From assembly GCA_002077045.2 (NCBI GenBank), contig KZ111144.1:687411-751410 (forward strand): a stretch of 64,000 nucleotides of DNA, read 5' to 3'. The position numbers and the translations under genes were made by a program. Shown in pieces: positions 19,675-31,093 of the stretch. A model generated the notes under the pieces. That model saw nothing but the letters and a program-made list of their open reading frames with translations, was not told the DNA's origin and did no database searches. How positions within the stretch are numbered: position 1 is the first letter of the stretch; every line of letters begins with the position of its first letter. Origin of the DNA: Rachicladosporium sp. CCFEE 5018. Lineage: Eukaryota > Ascomycota > Dothideomycetes > Cladosporiales > Cladosporiaceae.

Positions 19675-22530
19675 TCACTTCCCAAATACCATCTCCCTCA
19701 TTCCATCAAGCGCTTCTGCATACTGTGCTTTCATCTCCTCGCCACCAGCGTCAACTCTCACTCTCTCCACTGGCGCACGACGCTTCACATTCGGCGCCCT
19801 CATGATGTCGTTCACATACCACCTCGCTTGCGAATCAGTATACAGCGTCCACGCCTCTCCACTGTCGCCAGCTCTGGCACTTCGCCCAACACGATGGACA
19901 TACGCGGTGAGTGAGTGAGGGACATCGTACTGAATGACGTGAGTGATGCGGCGACCTTGTAGAACATCGAGACCGCGTCCGGCTCGGTCAGTGGCGATCG
20001 TGATGATCGGTGCGGATGCGCTGCTAGATCTTTTCGAAGCTTTGCTCGATGTCTTCGTCAAGCTCGAGATCCATTCTGCCCAGTCTAGGCGTAGCTTCTG
20101 GAGCAGGGAGGTGAGCCGCTCAGCCGACTCGGTGCTCGAGGTGAATATCAGGATCGTTGGAGGAGAAGCTCTCGCGTCAGTCGACAGGGACTTTGGACTC
20201 GGCCGGTTCGCTTTGTCGTCACCCTCGCTTCCGTCGTCCGACGACTGCGAGCTGTGCGAATCAATACCATTGCTGATCGTGCTGCTATTACTCGAAGAGA
20301 CCGAGGCGTCAGAATCCGACTTCAGACCATCGTCATCATCTTCTGACCGTGCGACAGTCAAGCCGTTCGTTCTGCCCCTCCCCTTAGACACCTGTCTGGA
20401 CCTGCTAGCCAAGATTCTCGAGTTCAGCAAAGTAACGAGATGCAGTGGCTTATCGCTCCCATCGCCTACTGGCACACAGTACTCCGTCAGTGTTGACGGC
20501 AGCTCGTAATGATCTCCATCGCCCTTCACATCGTCCATTGGCTCATCGCTCTCTGCACCCTGCACAACAATCATCTGTGGTCTTTTCAGTTCCAGCGCAC
20601 TAAGCTTGCCAATGTCGCGCGTCATTGTAGCACTCAGCACCACTTTGCGAGCATTCTGCTCAAATCGAGCATCCCACGCACCCCTTGCGCGAAGATATGT
20701 CTCGCGCGGACTTTGTTCATTCTCTGTTCTCGGTCGTGAGAGCTCGTTGTTCAATCGCTCTAAAAAGCCATCGTACTGCTGGTCAAGCAGCTTATCGGCC
20801 TCGTCCAGGACTAGCCACTCTGTGTGCACGATGCTGAAGCCGATTGTGCTGCTCATGTGCTCCAGCAGTCTGCCAGGCGTGCAGACCAATATATCTACGG
20901 CAGACGTATAGGTGGGCACATGGTCCACCAGACCATGTATGGCATCCTGGATCTCGCGCTCGAGACGGTCGTCCCAGTTCTCCATCTCCTCTATGAAGAC
21001 ATCGAACTCATCGCTATCCTCTGAAGGTGGGTAGTCGCGACGCTGAGCTTTCCCCATTAGCACCTTGTAGTGCGCAGGATCATACTTGCTGCCAGTCTTG
21101 ATGAGTCTTTGCTGCTCATCGCCAAGCTTAGACGATCCAGTCGCAATGCCCACCGTCAGATCGCTTCCCTTTAGTAGGCTCTCCGCGACCGCTGTGACTT
21201 GCGCGACAAGCTCTCGCGTAGGCACAACGATGAGCGCCTTCAAGGTCTGTGGGCTTGCATTGCCACACTTCAGCGCCTCAATGATGGGCAAGAGATATGC
21301 TATTGTCTTGCCACTGCCAGTCGGAGCGCTTACTGCAATGTCAGGCACTATGCTCTCCATGACTCTCGAGAACTTGGCACCTTGAGTTCCTGGTGGCATC
21401 AGCAATGGGATGAGCGCCTGCTGCACTGGTAGTGCACTGCTAAACCCCAAGAAACGAAGACGCTCGACGACTGCCTTGGGAAGGTCCAAAGCCTCGAATG
21501 TTTTCTCGACATCTTTGGAGACAGTGATGGGCGCACGAAGCCAGTCTGGAAGTCCCGAGGGTGCAGCAAATGACGGCATGACTTCATTGATTGGCTGCGG
21601 AAATGGCACTAGGTCTCGTTTCTCTACCGCAGGCACCGGATCAACCTCAATGGTCTCCGGCTCCTCTTCGTTCCGCTTCTGCACCTTCTGCTGGGACGAG
21701 TGGAACTTATTGAGCACGCCGCCGAACTTCTTGAGGTGCTCGTCATGGTCGTCGACAGCATTAAGATCCCCGGGGACGTCCTTGGGCTGATCAAGAACAG
21801 CTTCCAGCTTGTGTCGACGCTTTCTAGGCTTCTCTGGAGCGGGAGTGATATCAGATGCCGCGGCAGGACTTGCAATTCCTGACTCTACTTCAGGCACATT
21901 CAGAGCTGCTTTTCGCTTCTCAGGCGCGATTGCAGGGACGGACAGCTCCTTCGTCGGCGGCGAAGCCAAGCGTTCGATGACCCTCTCTCTGTGCTGGACT
22001 GCGGGATCATCGTTGTCTGCGATCAACGACGGCGTGATTGTGTCAACCCTAGTAGCGTCATCCGTTCTCACAGCGACATGATCAAACTCTGTACCACCAT
22101 CTACATCTCTCCCAGGCTCCTGTACGGGCGGCTCCACATCCCCATCACGACTAGTCTTCTGAGCAACTTTCCGTGCGGCTCGAGCTTCCTTCTCGAGCTT
22201 CCTTCTCTTTTTGATGTTCTTGATATGGCCAAATTCGCTCGAATGATCGGGTTTCGAGGGTGTACTCAGCTCGACGGTGGCAGTCTCACCATCGTCCACT
22301 ATGACTGCTGTATTGGCCAGCTCAGTCTCGCCACTATCATTGCCCTTTACCTGTTTCTTGAGCTTTTTCGCCTTTCGCTCGGCTTTCTCTTCATCGTTTC
22401 GTTCTCTTTTGCGTTTCGGCTCTGTTACAGGCGCTACAGGAGCTCTCGCTGTTACTGGAGGTGCCACGGGTGGTATCGCGGACGCAACGCCTTGCTTGGG
22501 CGGTATATACCGCTTGTATAGTGTGATCAT
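19675..22530 (-). CDS. DBP6: DEAD-box RNA helicase, Dbp6/DDX51-like
   Basis: A single-exon gene of 951 aa from the ATG at 22530, which begins 'MITLYKRYIPPKQG', a Dbp6-type N-terminus. It is an ATP-dependent RNA helicase acting in early 60S subunit assembly in the nucleolus. Motifs in order: Q-motif region 'GFSSALPVQQALIPLLM' (~362), APTGSGKT (402-409), PTRELVAQ (~437), CTPGRLLEHM (~550), DEAD (576-579), SAT (633-635), then 'DRAGRGLDV' and 'HRVGRSARAG' in the second RecA lobe. The N-terminal ~330 residues are charged with Lys-rich patches. An acidic/Ser-rich insert (~740-800) interrupts the start of the second lobe, as in fungal Dbp6. It is divergent from GPI3 with under 300 bases between the start codons. 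Confidence 0.93.
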   Translation of the reverse strand: MITLYKRYIPPKQGVASAIPPVAPPVTARAPVAPVTEPKRKRERNDEEKAERKAKKLKKQVKGNDSGETELANTAVIVDDGETATVELSTPSKPDHSSEFGHIKNIKKRRKLEKEARAARKVAQKTSRDGDVEPPVQEPGRDVDGGTEFDHVAVRTDDATRVDTITPSLIADNDDPAVQHRERVIERLASPPTKELSVPAIAPEKRKAALNVPEVESGIASPAAASDITPAPEKPRKRRHKLEAVLDQPKDVPGDLNAVDDHDEHLKKFGGVLNKFHSSQQKVQKRNEEEPETIEVDPVPAVEKRDLVPFPQPINEVMPSFAAPSGLPDWLRAPITVSKDVEKTFEALDLPKAVVERLRFLGFSSALPVQQALIPLLMPPGTQGAKFSRVMESIVPDIAVSAPTGSGKTIAYLLPIIEALKCGNASPQTLKALIVVPTRELVAQVTAVAESLLKGSDLTVGIATGSSKLGDEQQRLIKTGSKYDPAHYKVLMGKAQRRDYPPSEDSDEFDVFIEEMENWDDRLEREIQDAIHGLVDHVPTYTSAVDILVCTPGRLLEHMSSTIGFSIVHTEWLVLDEADKLLDQQYDGFLERLNNELSRPRTENEQSPRETYLRARGAWDARFEQNARKVVLSATMTRDIGKLSALELKRPQMIVVQGAESDEPMDDVKGDGDHYELPSTLTEYCVPVGDGSDKPLHLVTLLNSRILASRSRQVSKGRGRTNGLTVARSEDDDDGLKSDSDASVSSSNSSTISNGIDSHSSQSSDDGSEGDDKANRPSPKSLSTDARASPPTILIFTSSTESAERLTSLLQKLRLDWAEWISSLTKTSSKASKRSSSASAPIITIATDRAGRGLDVLQGRRITHVIQYDVPHSLTAYVHRVGRSARAGDSGEAWTLYTDSQARWYVNDIMRAPNVKRRAPVERVRVDAGGEEMKAQYAEALDGMREMVFGK

Positions 22531-22818
22531 ACTTGGTCGCAATTTTCATGTATTGACATGTGATTTCATGAAGCTCATGTCTCGTTGCCAAATTTCTGGT
22601 CGCGACCGGGGATTGACGGGGAACGAAGCCGACTCCACATTGGCTGTCAAGGGGTCCACGACAAATACTTGATGGCGACAGGGTGTGCACAACCAATCTG
22701 AAAAAACTTACCGGTAAGGAGCAGCCAGCGTCTGACTGACTCTGTGAATGATAGAATTGAGGCGGTAGCGATGCACGAAGTTATATGAGCGCCTTTGGCG
22801 CACCCAACCGGAGCCAAG
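22531..22818. promoter_or_regulatory. Short divergent promoter, DBP6 / GPI3
   Basis: Only 288 bases separate the two ATGs, so both genes probably share one nucleosome-free promoter. No specific factor site is claimed. Confidence 0.6.
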
Positions 22819-24596
22819 ATGCCCTACAACATTGCGTGAGCCATCCAAATGTTCAGTACTTTGCTCCACAGTCAGTGCTGACGAACGCTGCAGTATGATC
22901 TCAGACTTCTTCTATCCTCAGCCCGGTGGTGTTGAAAGTCACATATACCAGCTCTCGACTGTTCGTGTGATCCCCCGGGTCGTCTCGCACAAGCCTTGCA
23001 TCAGCACTGACGGGACCTTGGAGACAGAAACTCATTGATCGTGGCCATAATGTGATCATCATTACGCACGCGTACGATTCTCCGTCGAGATCTGGCATTC
23101 GTTACCTCACGAATGGAGTCAAGGTCTACCACCTCCCTCACTGGGTGGTCTACCGCAGTACGACCTTCCCCACGGTGTTCAGCTCATTCCCAATCCTACG
23201 ACAGATCTTCATTCGCGAGAAGATCGAGATCGTTCACGGTCACGCGTCGCTGAGCAATCTATGTCATGAAGGCATACTTCACGGGAGGACCATGGGTCTT
23301 CGCACAGTGTTTACGGATCACTCGCTGTTTGGCTTTAGTGACGCTGCGAGTATCATAGCGAACAAGCTGCTAAAGTTCTCGTTAAGTGATGTTGATCATG
23401 TGATCTGTGTATCTCATACTTGGTGAGTGTTGAAGTCCTAAACGTATCTGGAACTTTGCTAAGCGCTCGAATCCAGCAAAGAGAACACCACTCTTCGGGC
23501 AAGCTTGAACCCACTCAGCGTCTCAGTCATTCCAAATGCTGTGGTGGCTAGCAACTTCCGCCCTCTGCAACCCCAAGAAGCCAAGTTCCTCACGCTGCAA
23601 GGCGATAAAGGCGCGCTACTTCCACCACCTCCAGACCCGACCCATCACATCGGTCCTGGAGAGCCGATAACCATCGTCGTGATCTCCCGTCTATTCTACA
23701 ACAAAGGCACAGATCTGTTGATCAGCGCCCTTCCACTGCTCCTCCGCCGCCACGAGAATCTCCGCTTCATCATCGCCGGCAGTGGACCAAAAGCCATAGA
23801 CCTCGAACAAACTCTCGACTCCCTTCCACAAGGCCTAGTCTACATGCCCAACGGCCAGTCCCGCGTCGTCCAAATCGGCAGCATCCGCCACGAAGAGGTC
23901 CGCGATGTAATGGTGCGTGGCCACATGCTCCTCTCCACCAGCCTAACGGAAGCCTTCGGTACAGTGCTAGTTGAAGCCGCAAGCTGCGGTCTCATGGTGG
24001 TCGCGACTCGCGTGGGCGGCGTGCCCGAAGTTCTTCCTGGGAATATGACTGTCTTCGTTCTGCCTGAAGTGCAAGACGTTGTGCGTGGCGTTACGGAAGC
24101 CGTCGGTTTGCTTACTACGAAGGCCGTTAGGCGGGATAGATTCCACGACCAAGTCAAGATGATGTACTCATGGGCGGACATCGCGAGGCGAACGGAGCGG
24201 GTCTACGATCTGATCACTGGCAGCCCTTCGGCGCCGGATAACTCCGAGTACTACAACAGTGAGTGGGAGAACTACGGTCAGCCTATAACGACGCAGTCTT
24301 TCGCGCTCATTGACAGGCTGAAGCGGTATTACGGCTGTGGCATCTGGGCGGGGAAGCTGTTTGTCTTGGTTGTCGTGGTCGACTACCTCATTTACTGCGT
24401 GCTGGAGGTTTTGTACCCGAGAGAGGGTATTGATCTGTGCAAGCCTTGGCCGAAAGTACAGAAGCCTGCCCATCACGGTAGAGAAGGCAGCAAAGAGCTA
24501 GAGCGGGACGGAACGGTTAGGCAGAGGGCCGGTGGGCGAAGAGATGCGCGGAGGCAGAGTGTCGAGTCTTCCACAGAGCCGAGGCTAGATAGCTGA
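22819..24596 (+). CDS. GPI3: GPI-GlcNAc transferase catalytic subunit (PIG-A/Gpi3)
   Basis: Four exons: 22819-22835, 22894-22960, 23028-23422 and 23477-24596; 532 aa. Exon 1 encodes only 'MPYNI' plus part of a codon. Introns are 58, 67 and 54 bases. The enzyme transfers GlcNAc from UDP-GlcNAc to phosphatidylinositol on the cytosolic face of the ER, the first step of GPI-anchor synthesis. Near-invariant segments are visible: 'DFFYPQPGGVESHIYQLS', 'IEIVHGHASLSNLCHE', 'TVFTDHSLFGFSDA', 'DHVICVSHTCKEN', and the GT4 EX7E motif E318-E326 in 'TEAFGTVLVEAAS'. One C-terminal membrane helix ('LFVLVVVVDYLIYCVLEVLYP') anchors it. The intron 2 donor GTTCGT is weak, but the join restores 'LSTKLIDRGH'. Confidence 0.94.
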
Positions 24597-27451
24597 TCAT
24601 GCAACGAATGCTTTGGATAGCGTTGTTCCTTATGTCTCAGGGCTGGAGTCGGGGATGGTGGACTGTGGAGCAAGCGCGTCGGGTTGTAGTTGTGCGCTAC
24701 ACTAAGGAAATCGCTCCTCATCGTGGCTTGCGTGGCACGATGTGCGGTGAGCAGTAACAGGCCAGAAGGAGACGTGACGAGCAACATCGCTTCGTGGCCA
24801 GCCGTCACGCCCTCGGCCAGGCGAGCACTAAAAGCGTCGCGCTTGCCAAGTACACGGGCAGACGGTCAGGGTTGCCTATGGTCATGCGCGTAATACTAGG
24901 CGTGAGCGCGAGGCGGTGCTAGCCAATACCGAGTACGACAGACAGTAATCAGGTCCATGCTACGGCTTGTAACGGTATCGCTTGCTACCAGCTCTATTGA
25001 ATGGAGAAGCTCGGCGTCAGCTCGTGGCGGTGGCAATGGCGGCGGCGATAGTGTGTCCGCGTCGTCCTGCACGATCAATGCTGCCCAGGCGAGATGTAGA
25101 TAGAAACAACACAAGTAAGGCGTGATCAGCCATTGATGCCCTACAGGATCGGCATATGCAGTCGCGCAGCAAGGTCGATCTACGGGTCAGGGATCTATAT
25201 TGATATCGGCACTGTATTTCTCCGAGCGCAACCCAACCCAGGTGAGAGTCGGTTGTCGGAGCGGAATTGCGTGCCCAAAGATCAGCTTCCAACGGTTGCC
25301 TCGTCATCATGAAGAAGATAGACTCGGAGCCGTTTGATCGCCGGACGAGGCTGGTAAGCGAGTGTGGCACAGGGCTGCAAATCCTGGTGGGTGGGAGATT
25401 GGAGGATCGTTTCATGACCTTCGAGAAGAGTGCACAGCATCAAGCTGAGGCCACGCGAGCAGCGTGGAGTGTCGTGCGACCGCCAGCGACGACTGTGCAC
25501 AGCCGTGATGATGTCGAGAAGACGGAGACAAGTCGAGTTGTCTGCCGTGTCACTGATAGCGCAGAACGAGATCCGCTGACTTGCTCTGCATGCGAGCCTC
25601 ATGCAGGTACCACAGCTCATCGCCAATCAAGGGCCGCAGCAAGCTGCGACAAGACCCCAGGTCGAACTACTGCGGCTCATCTGGAGATCCCTTACTTGCG
25701 CGCACGCGTGGCTGGCAGTCGTCCCTTGATCGTATTGCTTGCTATCAACGCTTGTGCTGCACTGGCCTGACCTGACATCGCCTCAGCAGAGCTTCACCTG
25801 CAAGAGCAGCTAGAGGGGCGTTGTCCAAGCCGTGGTGCCCGACGCGGCAGCGAATGGTGCTCTGACGTTGGAGCTTTGCCGTAGTTTCAGACCCGACTTT
25901 ACCTTCTCAGCTAGCATGATTTGGGTTTGTGTGGCGCAAGGCAGTGGGTCATCCTCGCAGTACCTCGCATGAGCGAAGTGGGCTGTTCGACGCAAGATGT
26001 GAGCTGTAGCATCGATCTCCATGTCGCTGTCCGGCGGCGGACTCGTCGATACTGGTACTCGGTGTTACTTGTACGACGTGCGGTAGGATAGGAGAAGGCT
26101 GGCGAACGCCTCACACTTCACGACAATCTTCTGCAAACCCTCGCATCTCGGAGCTGACCAGCCCTTCTCTCCCGTGTTTTGTGTTCCAGAGCGGCCGCGG
26201 TGAGACGCTCCGACGCCCATTGCTAGACGGTACACTAGTTCCATAACCAACTCTAGGCTCACGTTCTTGTTTCTTAGATTCACCTGTCTCGGCCCAATCA
26301 CACCACTGAACCGACCTGGTCCTTATTGACGCCTCACTCTGCCTCCCCTTCATCCTGGCCCTGGCCACCTTTGGGCTCCGAAACTTCGCACACGGCCGCC
26401 CAATGCATTGTGCGTCGCATTGGCAGCCCTTCACACTTCCTTCATTTCACTACTGGCTGGACCACGGGCATACGTCTTTCCTGTCAGCCTCCGATTTGCA
26501 GGCTGTTTCACCTTTCCGCATCATCACGTCCAGTCCGAGGGCGGGGCCACAGATCGGACCTTGACTGGAGCACCGCCTCACTTCTTACAACGCTACCCCT
26601 CCAGAAACAACACCAGCGGTTCCTTGTAGCCTTTGCATCTACGCGGCTGTTCCGCGGTCTATCGACTCGACTCACCAGGTCTACCTGCCCTCTAGTCAGA
26701 TCTTCACTGGCACCCTGCTGGTCGCCTCGTGCTTGGGTATCACTAGCAGGCGCGTACCTACGTTAGGCGCGGTGACAGCCCTATCATCGGGGATCGTTCC
26801 CTGCTTTGCGCCAACTCTACGCGAACGACTACCGATACTGTACGAGTCACGAGTCACGACACTGGTCGCGGCCTGACCCGCGCTACGACCGCACTGCTAT
26901 CACGACGACATCGACATCAAGTTCTTCTCCAGATCTCACGCACCAGCGTCGGCCTGCGCGCGTAGACCAATCTCGCTTCGAGCTGTTGCAGTGTCCCTAC
27001 GTGCATCAGACTTGGACTCGGTGCATGCATCGGACCTTCTCTTAGCGAACCTCTAGGTGGCTTTCTGTTTCATTCGAACGACTTATAGTCTGTATTGTTG
27101 CTGTTGCGCGAGTGCAAGAATTTCGGATGCACTTCACGCCATTGTATTGCCAACGTCGATTCGACTGAACATATTCACAAATCCCCGGAAAATTCCAATC
27201 TCAAGACCATCGCGAACACGAACCACTACGGTTCCAAGTGCTGCGTAATTGAAGGAAGTCGCGACCGATACTGTAGCGCTCTCAAGCTCGGTGATCTCGA
27301 CCAAGCGCGAGCATAATCACGCTCATCGCCTTTGACCACGGCATCATCAAACCTGGCTGCACTCTATGACACCCCGCCAGTCTCTCCGGCGCGGCAACTA
27401 AAGAGCAACGACAGTGTGTTGCCGAACACCTGGCTATCCCGTCAACCTGTG
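24597..27451. other. 2.9-kb region without a supported gene
   Basis: This lies between GPI3 and the Q-rich gene and is the longest coding-free stretch outside the accessory zone. The frame at 25267-25770 (167 codons) and others are open but have no domain and no orderly splice sites. The last ~1 kb (26300-27450) becomes pyrimidine- and CA-rich and could be a long 5' leader, possibly with an upstream exon, of the Q-rich gene. No transposon ends or tandem repeats were recognised. Confidence 0.4.
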
Positions 27452-28857
27452 ATGGAACATTATGATCCTACCAGAAGACAGTATGCGCCAACATCATATC
27501 CAATGCAGCAATCCCAACAGGGTCAAGGCCCAATTTCAGGTCCCTACAACACTCCAGCATCCGGCAACCGCTTCGCACAACAACCGTACGTCCAGCAGTC
27601 GCCTACCTCGGCGCAAACTCATGGACGCTCAAGTAGCGGCGCCGACGCGCAGATTCTCTACAACTTCCAGCAGGGAGTGCAGTATGGCACTGGACCCAGT
27701 TCACAGTCATCACAAATGCAGTACGAACAGCAGTATCAGCCACAAGAAGCGCAACGACCACCATCACAGCCATATCAGCAGTACGCAGCCAGCGCCATGT
27801 ACTCCATGCAGCCGCCACAAACACAGGGTCAAGCAACACCACAGCAAGACCAACAGACGCAGTACGAGCAAATCCCGCAATACCGGCAACAGCGCCCCCT
27901 GGCGACGCCAGAGGCGCTGGCACCTGCTTACGGACAGCCTCAATCAGCCACACAGTACTACCTTGCAGCTCAGAACTTACCCACAAGCACACCATCACAG
28001 ATGCCGGGATCGAATATCACAGCACAGTACCAGCAACAACCTGCATACGGTCAACCTGGTCCTTCGACTTCTCAGCTGTATCCTGGCGCCATGCTTGATC
28101 CAGTGCAGACACAGGGCTATGCGGGGTATGGACAGTCACAGCAGCAGCAACAGTATACAGTGCAGCAGCAACAGCAGCAAGCGCAGGCTCAGGCTGAAGC
28201 GCAACAGCAGCAGGCGGAGAGCATTGATCAGGGGTTTAGTCGGTATCAGACGCAGGTCCGGACTCTATTCACCGGGGTACGAGACGGCGAATTGTCAGCT
28301 GCGCCGGAGTCGCTTGTCGATATCTCCCGCTACTTGCTGGGGAGTGCTGAAGCGCTTGGTGAGTGATCGTCCGACCATTCTGGGTCGATTAGCTGCTTAC
28401 TGATGACCTTCTGCAGGGCTTACCCGCGACGACGAAGCAATGCACGACGATCGCATACGACTCTGGGACGAATTCAACCGAGCTTGGTTGACGGTCATGC
28501 AACGGCAGTACGATCTTTCCCGCGACAGGCTCCGATCAGGTCAGACGCTGCAGGATGCTCCATCACTGATCAACAGGCACTCGCTCGAACAGCTCGCCAA
28601 GGAGCTCGCACGGCTTTGCGATGATGTGGAGAAGTTCGGCCTGGTGGACTACCAAATGGGCGTGGCTGAGGAATCGATCATGGACTGTGAGTACATATTT
28701 TCGAGTTTCAGTTGCTGGTATTGCAAGTGCTGACCGAAGTGTAGTGATCCTCCGATGCCTCACGCTTTTCGATGGACCAACGAGCTCACGAGATCGAGGC
28801 TCTGCTTCGCAAGCGGCAGCTGGGGCCGCAATACCGAGTGGCCTCCAGCAAAGATGA
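27452..28857 (+). CDS. Q-rich fungal protein with a conserved helical C-terminal domain
   Basis: Three exons, 27452-28358, 28417-28686 and 28745-28857; 429 aa. Both introns are 58 bases with GTGAGT donors. Residues ~10-245 are dominated by Gln/Pro/Tyr with CAG/CAA runs, a prion-like or transcription-factor-like composition. The C-terminal ~180 residues form a conserved helical region: 'FSRYQTQVRTLFTGVRDGEL', 'IRLWDEFNRAWLTVMQRQ', 'LEQLAKELARLCDDVEKFGL', 'VDYQMGVAEESIMDLI'. I recognise this as a pezizomycete family without a firm function. The open frame extends 40 codons upstream of 27452 without an ATG, so a first exon upstream is possible. Confidence 0.78.
28140..28215. repeat. CAG/CAA-rich polyglutamine-coding tract
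   Basis: Interrupted runs of cag and caa encode QQQQQ, QQQQQQQ and QAQAQAEAQQQQ. The mixture of codons makes slippage less likely than in a pure repeat. Confidence 0.8.
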
Positions 28858-29590
28858 ACCCCTTTCGATCCAGCGACTGGAATCCACCTGCGCCTCATCA
28901 CTCGGGAACGAAGCGCCTCATAAAGGGCCCATTCGCTCAGTTCTGAATGTACGACACTCAAGACACCGTACCACCGCGATGTCTCAGGTTTTCGTCACGC
29001 TTTCAACGCTTTGTACAACCATCACATTGGCATTCAGCGACATAACGGCGTATACGGGAACATGGTCATGTACTGCTTTTTCACTTCATTTTACGCGCGA
29101 ACGAATATCAGAGGGTGTGCAAGTCCGGCGAGACTCCACTCGAGGAATGGGATAAGGGAATACATGTATAGATGGAATGCGATGCTAATGTGAAGGAACC
29201 ATGCATGAGGGGGGAGAGCATTTGGCGGAGCAGGCACGGAGATGGCTGGGTGATGCAGAGGTTCGAAGTAGCACGAACGGTATGAGGAGTGTAGCACGAC
29301 AGGATGTCAGCCAGTTTTTGGTAGACGTCGTACTGCGGCTTAGACATGGTCGCACAGTGCTGCTACATCTCTACGGACAGGCGTATGAACGCCTCGACCA
29401 CTATCATCCGACGAAATGTTGAGACAAGCGGTGAGTGGACGGCGTCTTGAGACCCATCTGCTCTGCTTTGCGATCTAGTATGATGGCAGCATCGTGAAGG
29501 ACGCGCCGGGTATCTCATCATAAGATTTTGCCTGGTTGTTGAAAACGCCTCCAGTAACCCGCACTTTTACCCTGTACCGTCGTCGCTGAT
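28858..29590. other. Convergent 3' spacer, Q-rich gene / adenosine kinase
   Basis: These 733 bases are expected to hold two transcript ends. Open frames on both strands are short and overlapping, with no domain. Confidence 0.4.
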
Positions 29591-30858
29591 CTACGACGAA
29601 GCCTTGTAAGTCTGCTTCGGGAACGGATATCTAGATCACTGCAGTCAGCACCCACACCCTCACGATCGTGAACAAGCACATCACTTACCCAGGTCCCTGC
29701 TCCTGTATTCCCAATGCCGCAAGCCACTGCCCCATATCCACACACTTCTCCAGACTCTCACCCTTTGCAACGCCAGCGAAGAAGCCTGCTGCGAACGCAT
29801 CTCCCGCACCGGTGGTATCCTCAATCTTGTTCTTATCGATGGGATGCACCGGGTAGCTCTTGACTTCGTCCTCTCCTTGCACGGCCACGAGTGTAGGCTC
29901 AGTGCCTTGCGTGATGATAGCCACACGCTTGCGCTGCGTGTTCTTCTTGGGCAGGTTTGCGAGGTGCTTTACGATTTCTTGGGGTGCTTTGAGATCCAGG
30001 GAGTGCGCTTCGGCATAGGCTACGGCCTCAGTCTCGTTGCCGACGATATAATCCCAGTAGGGTGCGGTCTGGTCGAGGGGATCTTTGAAGAACTGGCAGA
30101 TGAAGGGTGCGTTGAGGGAGAGTGCGAATGGCTGTATTTCAATGTCAGTGGAGTGCCAGATCAGCTGAAGATTGGGGCATCGTACCTTGTTGTTTTTCGC
30201 TGCGTCTTCTGCCAGAGCCATGACAGCCGGCACGCAGACGGTCAGATGGTAGCCGCCCACGAAGTAGGCTTTGCTGTTCTCGACCACATCCCAGTGCTCC
30301 TTCAGATGCTCGACTTTGTAGCAATTTGCAGCCGCAAGATCGGTGACCAGACTGCGGTTGTGATCTGTAACGACAACACCACATCGGCCAGTCGGTTCCT
30401 TCTCGTCGACCCGCTGTGGCTTCTGTCAGCCCTCCATGTCCCTCATTCCGCGCGGCTCCCTCCGAATAAATCACTCACGTAGAACACCTTCAACCCAACT
30501 TTCTTGTTCGCCTCCTGTAGCTTCTCAGCGTACTCATCATTTCCCACGCAGCCAAAGTACACGACTGAGTCTGGCTCGAGAATGTACTGCACGCCTCGCG
30601 CGGTATTCTGGGCGGCGCCGCCAGCCGTGAGAACTGCGTTCGGATCGCTTAGCAGTTTGTCGTAGATTGACTTATGCTTGTCATCAGCCATGGTGAAGCC
30701 ATTGGGATCCAGTGCGTACTCGTCGAGGAGAGCGCGGCCATCTTTCTTGGAGATGATGTCGAGGCTGAGAGCTATTGTCAGACAGGAAGGGTCTGACAGA
30801 GGAAGGCAACGTACATGGGGTTCTCTAAGCAGAGGAGCTGGTACTGGTGGGAAGGCAT
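29591..30858 (-). CDS. ADO1: Adenosine kinase
   Basis: Five exons: 30858-30815, 30764-30479, 30413-30186, 30131-29689 and 29630-29591; 346 aa, the normal length. Introns are 50, 65, 54 and 58 bases, all GT-AG. The enzyme phosphorylates adenosine with ATP to AMP (purine salvage; it also pulls the S-adenosylhomocysteine hydrolase reaction forward) and is cytosolic. PfkB-family features are 'GGAAQNTAR' (63-71), 'GCVGNDEYAEKL', 'CGVVVTDHNRSL', 'YFVGGYHLTV' and the anion-hole/catalytic motif DTTGAGDAFAAGFF with Asp297. The last exon encodes the conserved C-terminal 'YPFPKQTY'. The start 'MPSHQYQLLCLENP' is typical of the family. Confidence 0.95.
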
Positions 30859-31093
30859 CTTGAGGTGTATGTGGAGTGTTTATTGTTTGGACGATGCTCT
30901 ACAAATTTCTCAATGTCGCGGGGTGGTTTCGTGGAGCCGATGACGATGTGGGGCTAATGGAGGGACCAGACATTGATGGCCATTGTCAGTCTGTGGCCCC
31001 TTTGCAATCGCCGAATATCGCCGCGCAAGGCAGAGTATAATGCGCAGACAATGAGAAGTCAGAGTAGGGTGAAATAATCTGTTCATATCTCCC

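Noticed and set aside
25267..25770. Plus-strand frame of 167 codons in the long spacer
   Set aside because: No domain, overlaps an opposing frame of similar length, and no matching splice structure.
27462..28403. Plus-strand frame of 313 codons
   Set aside because: Alternative frame of the Q-rich gene's CAG repeats; yields His/Ser runs.
29201..29422. GGTTCGAA resembling a tRNA B-box
   Set aside because: No A-box or foldable arms at the right distance.
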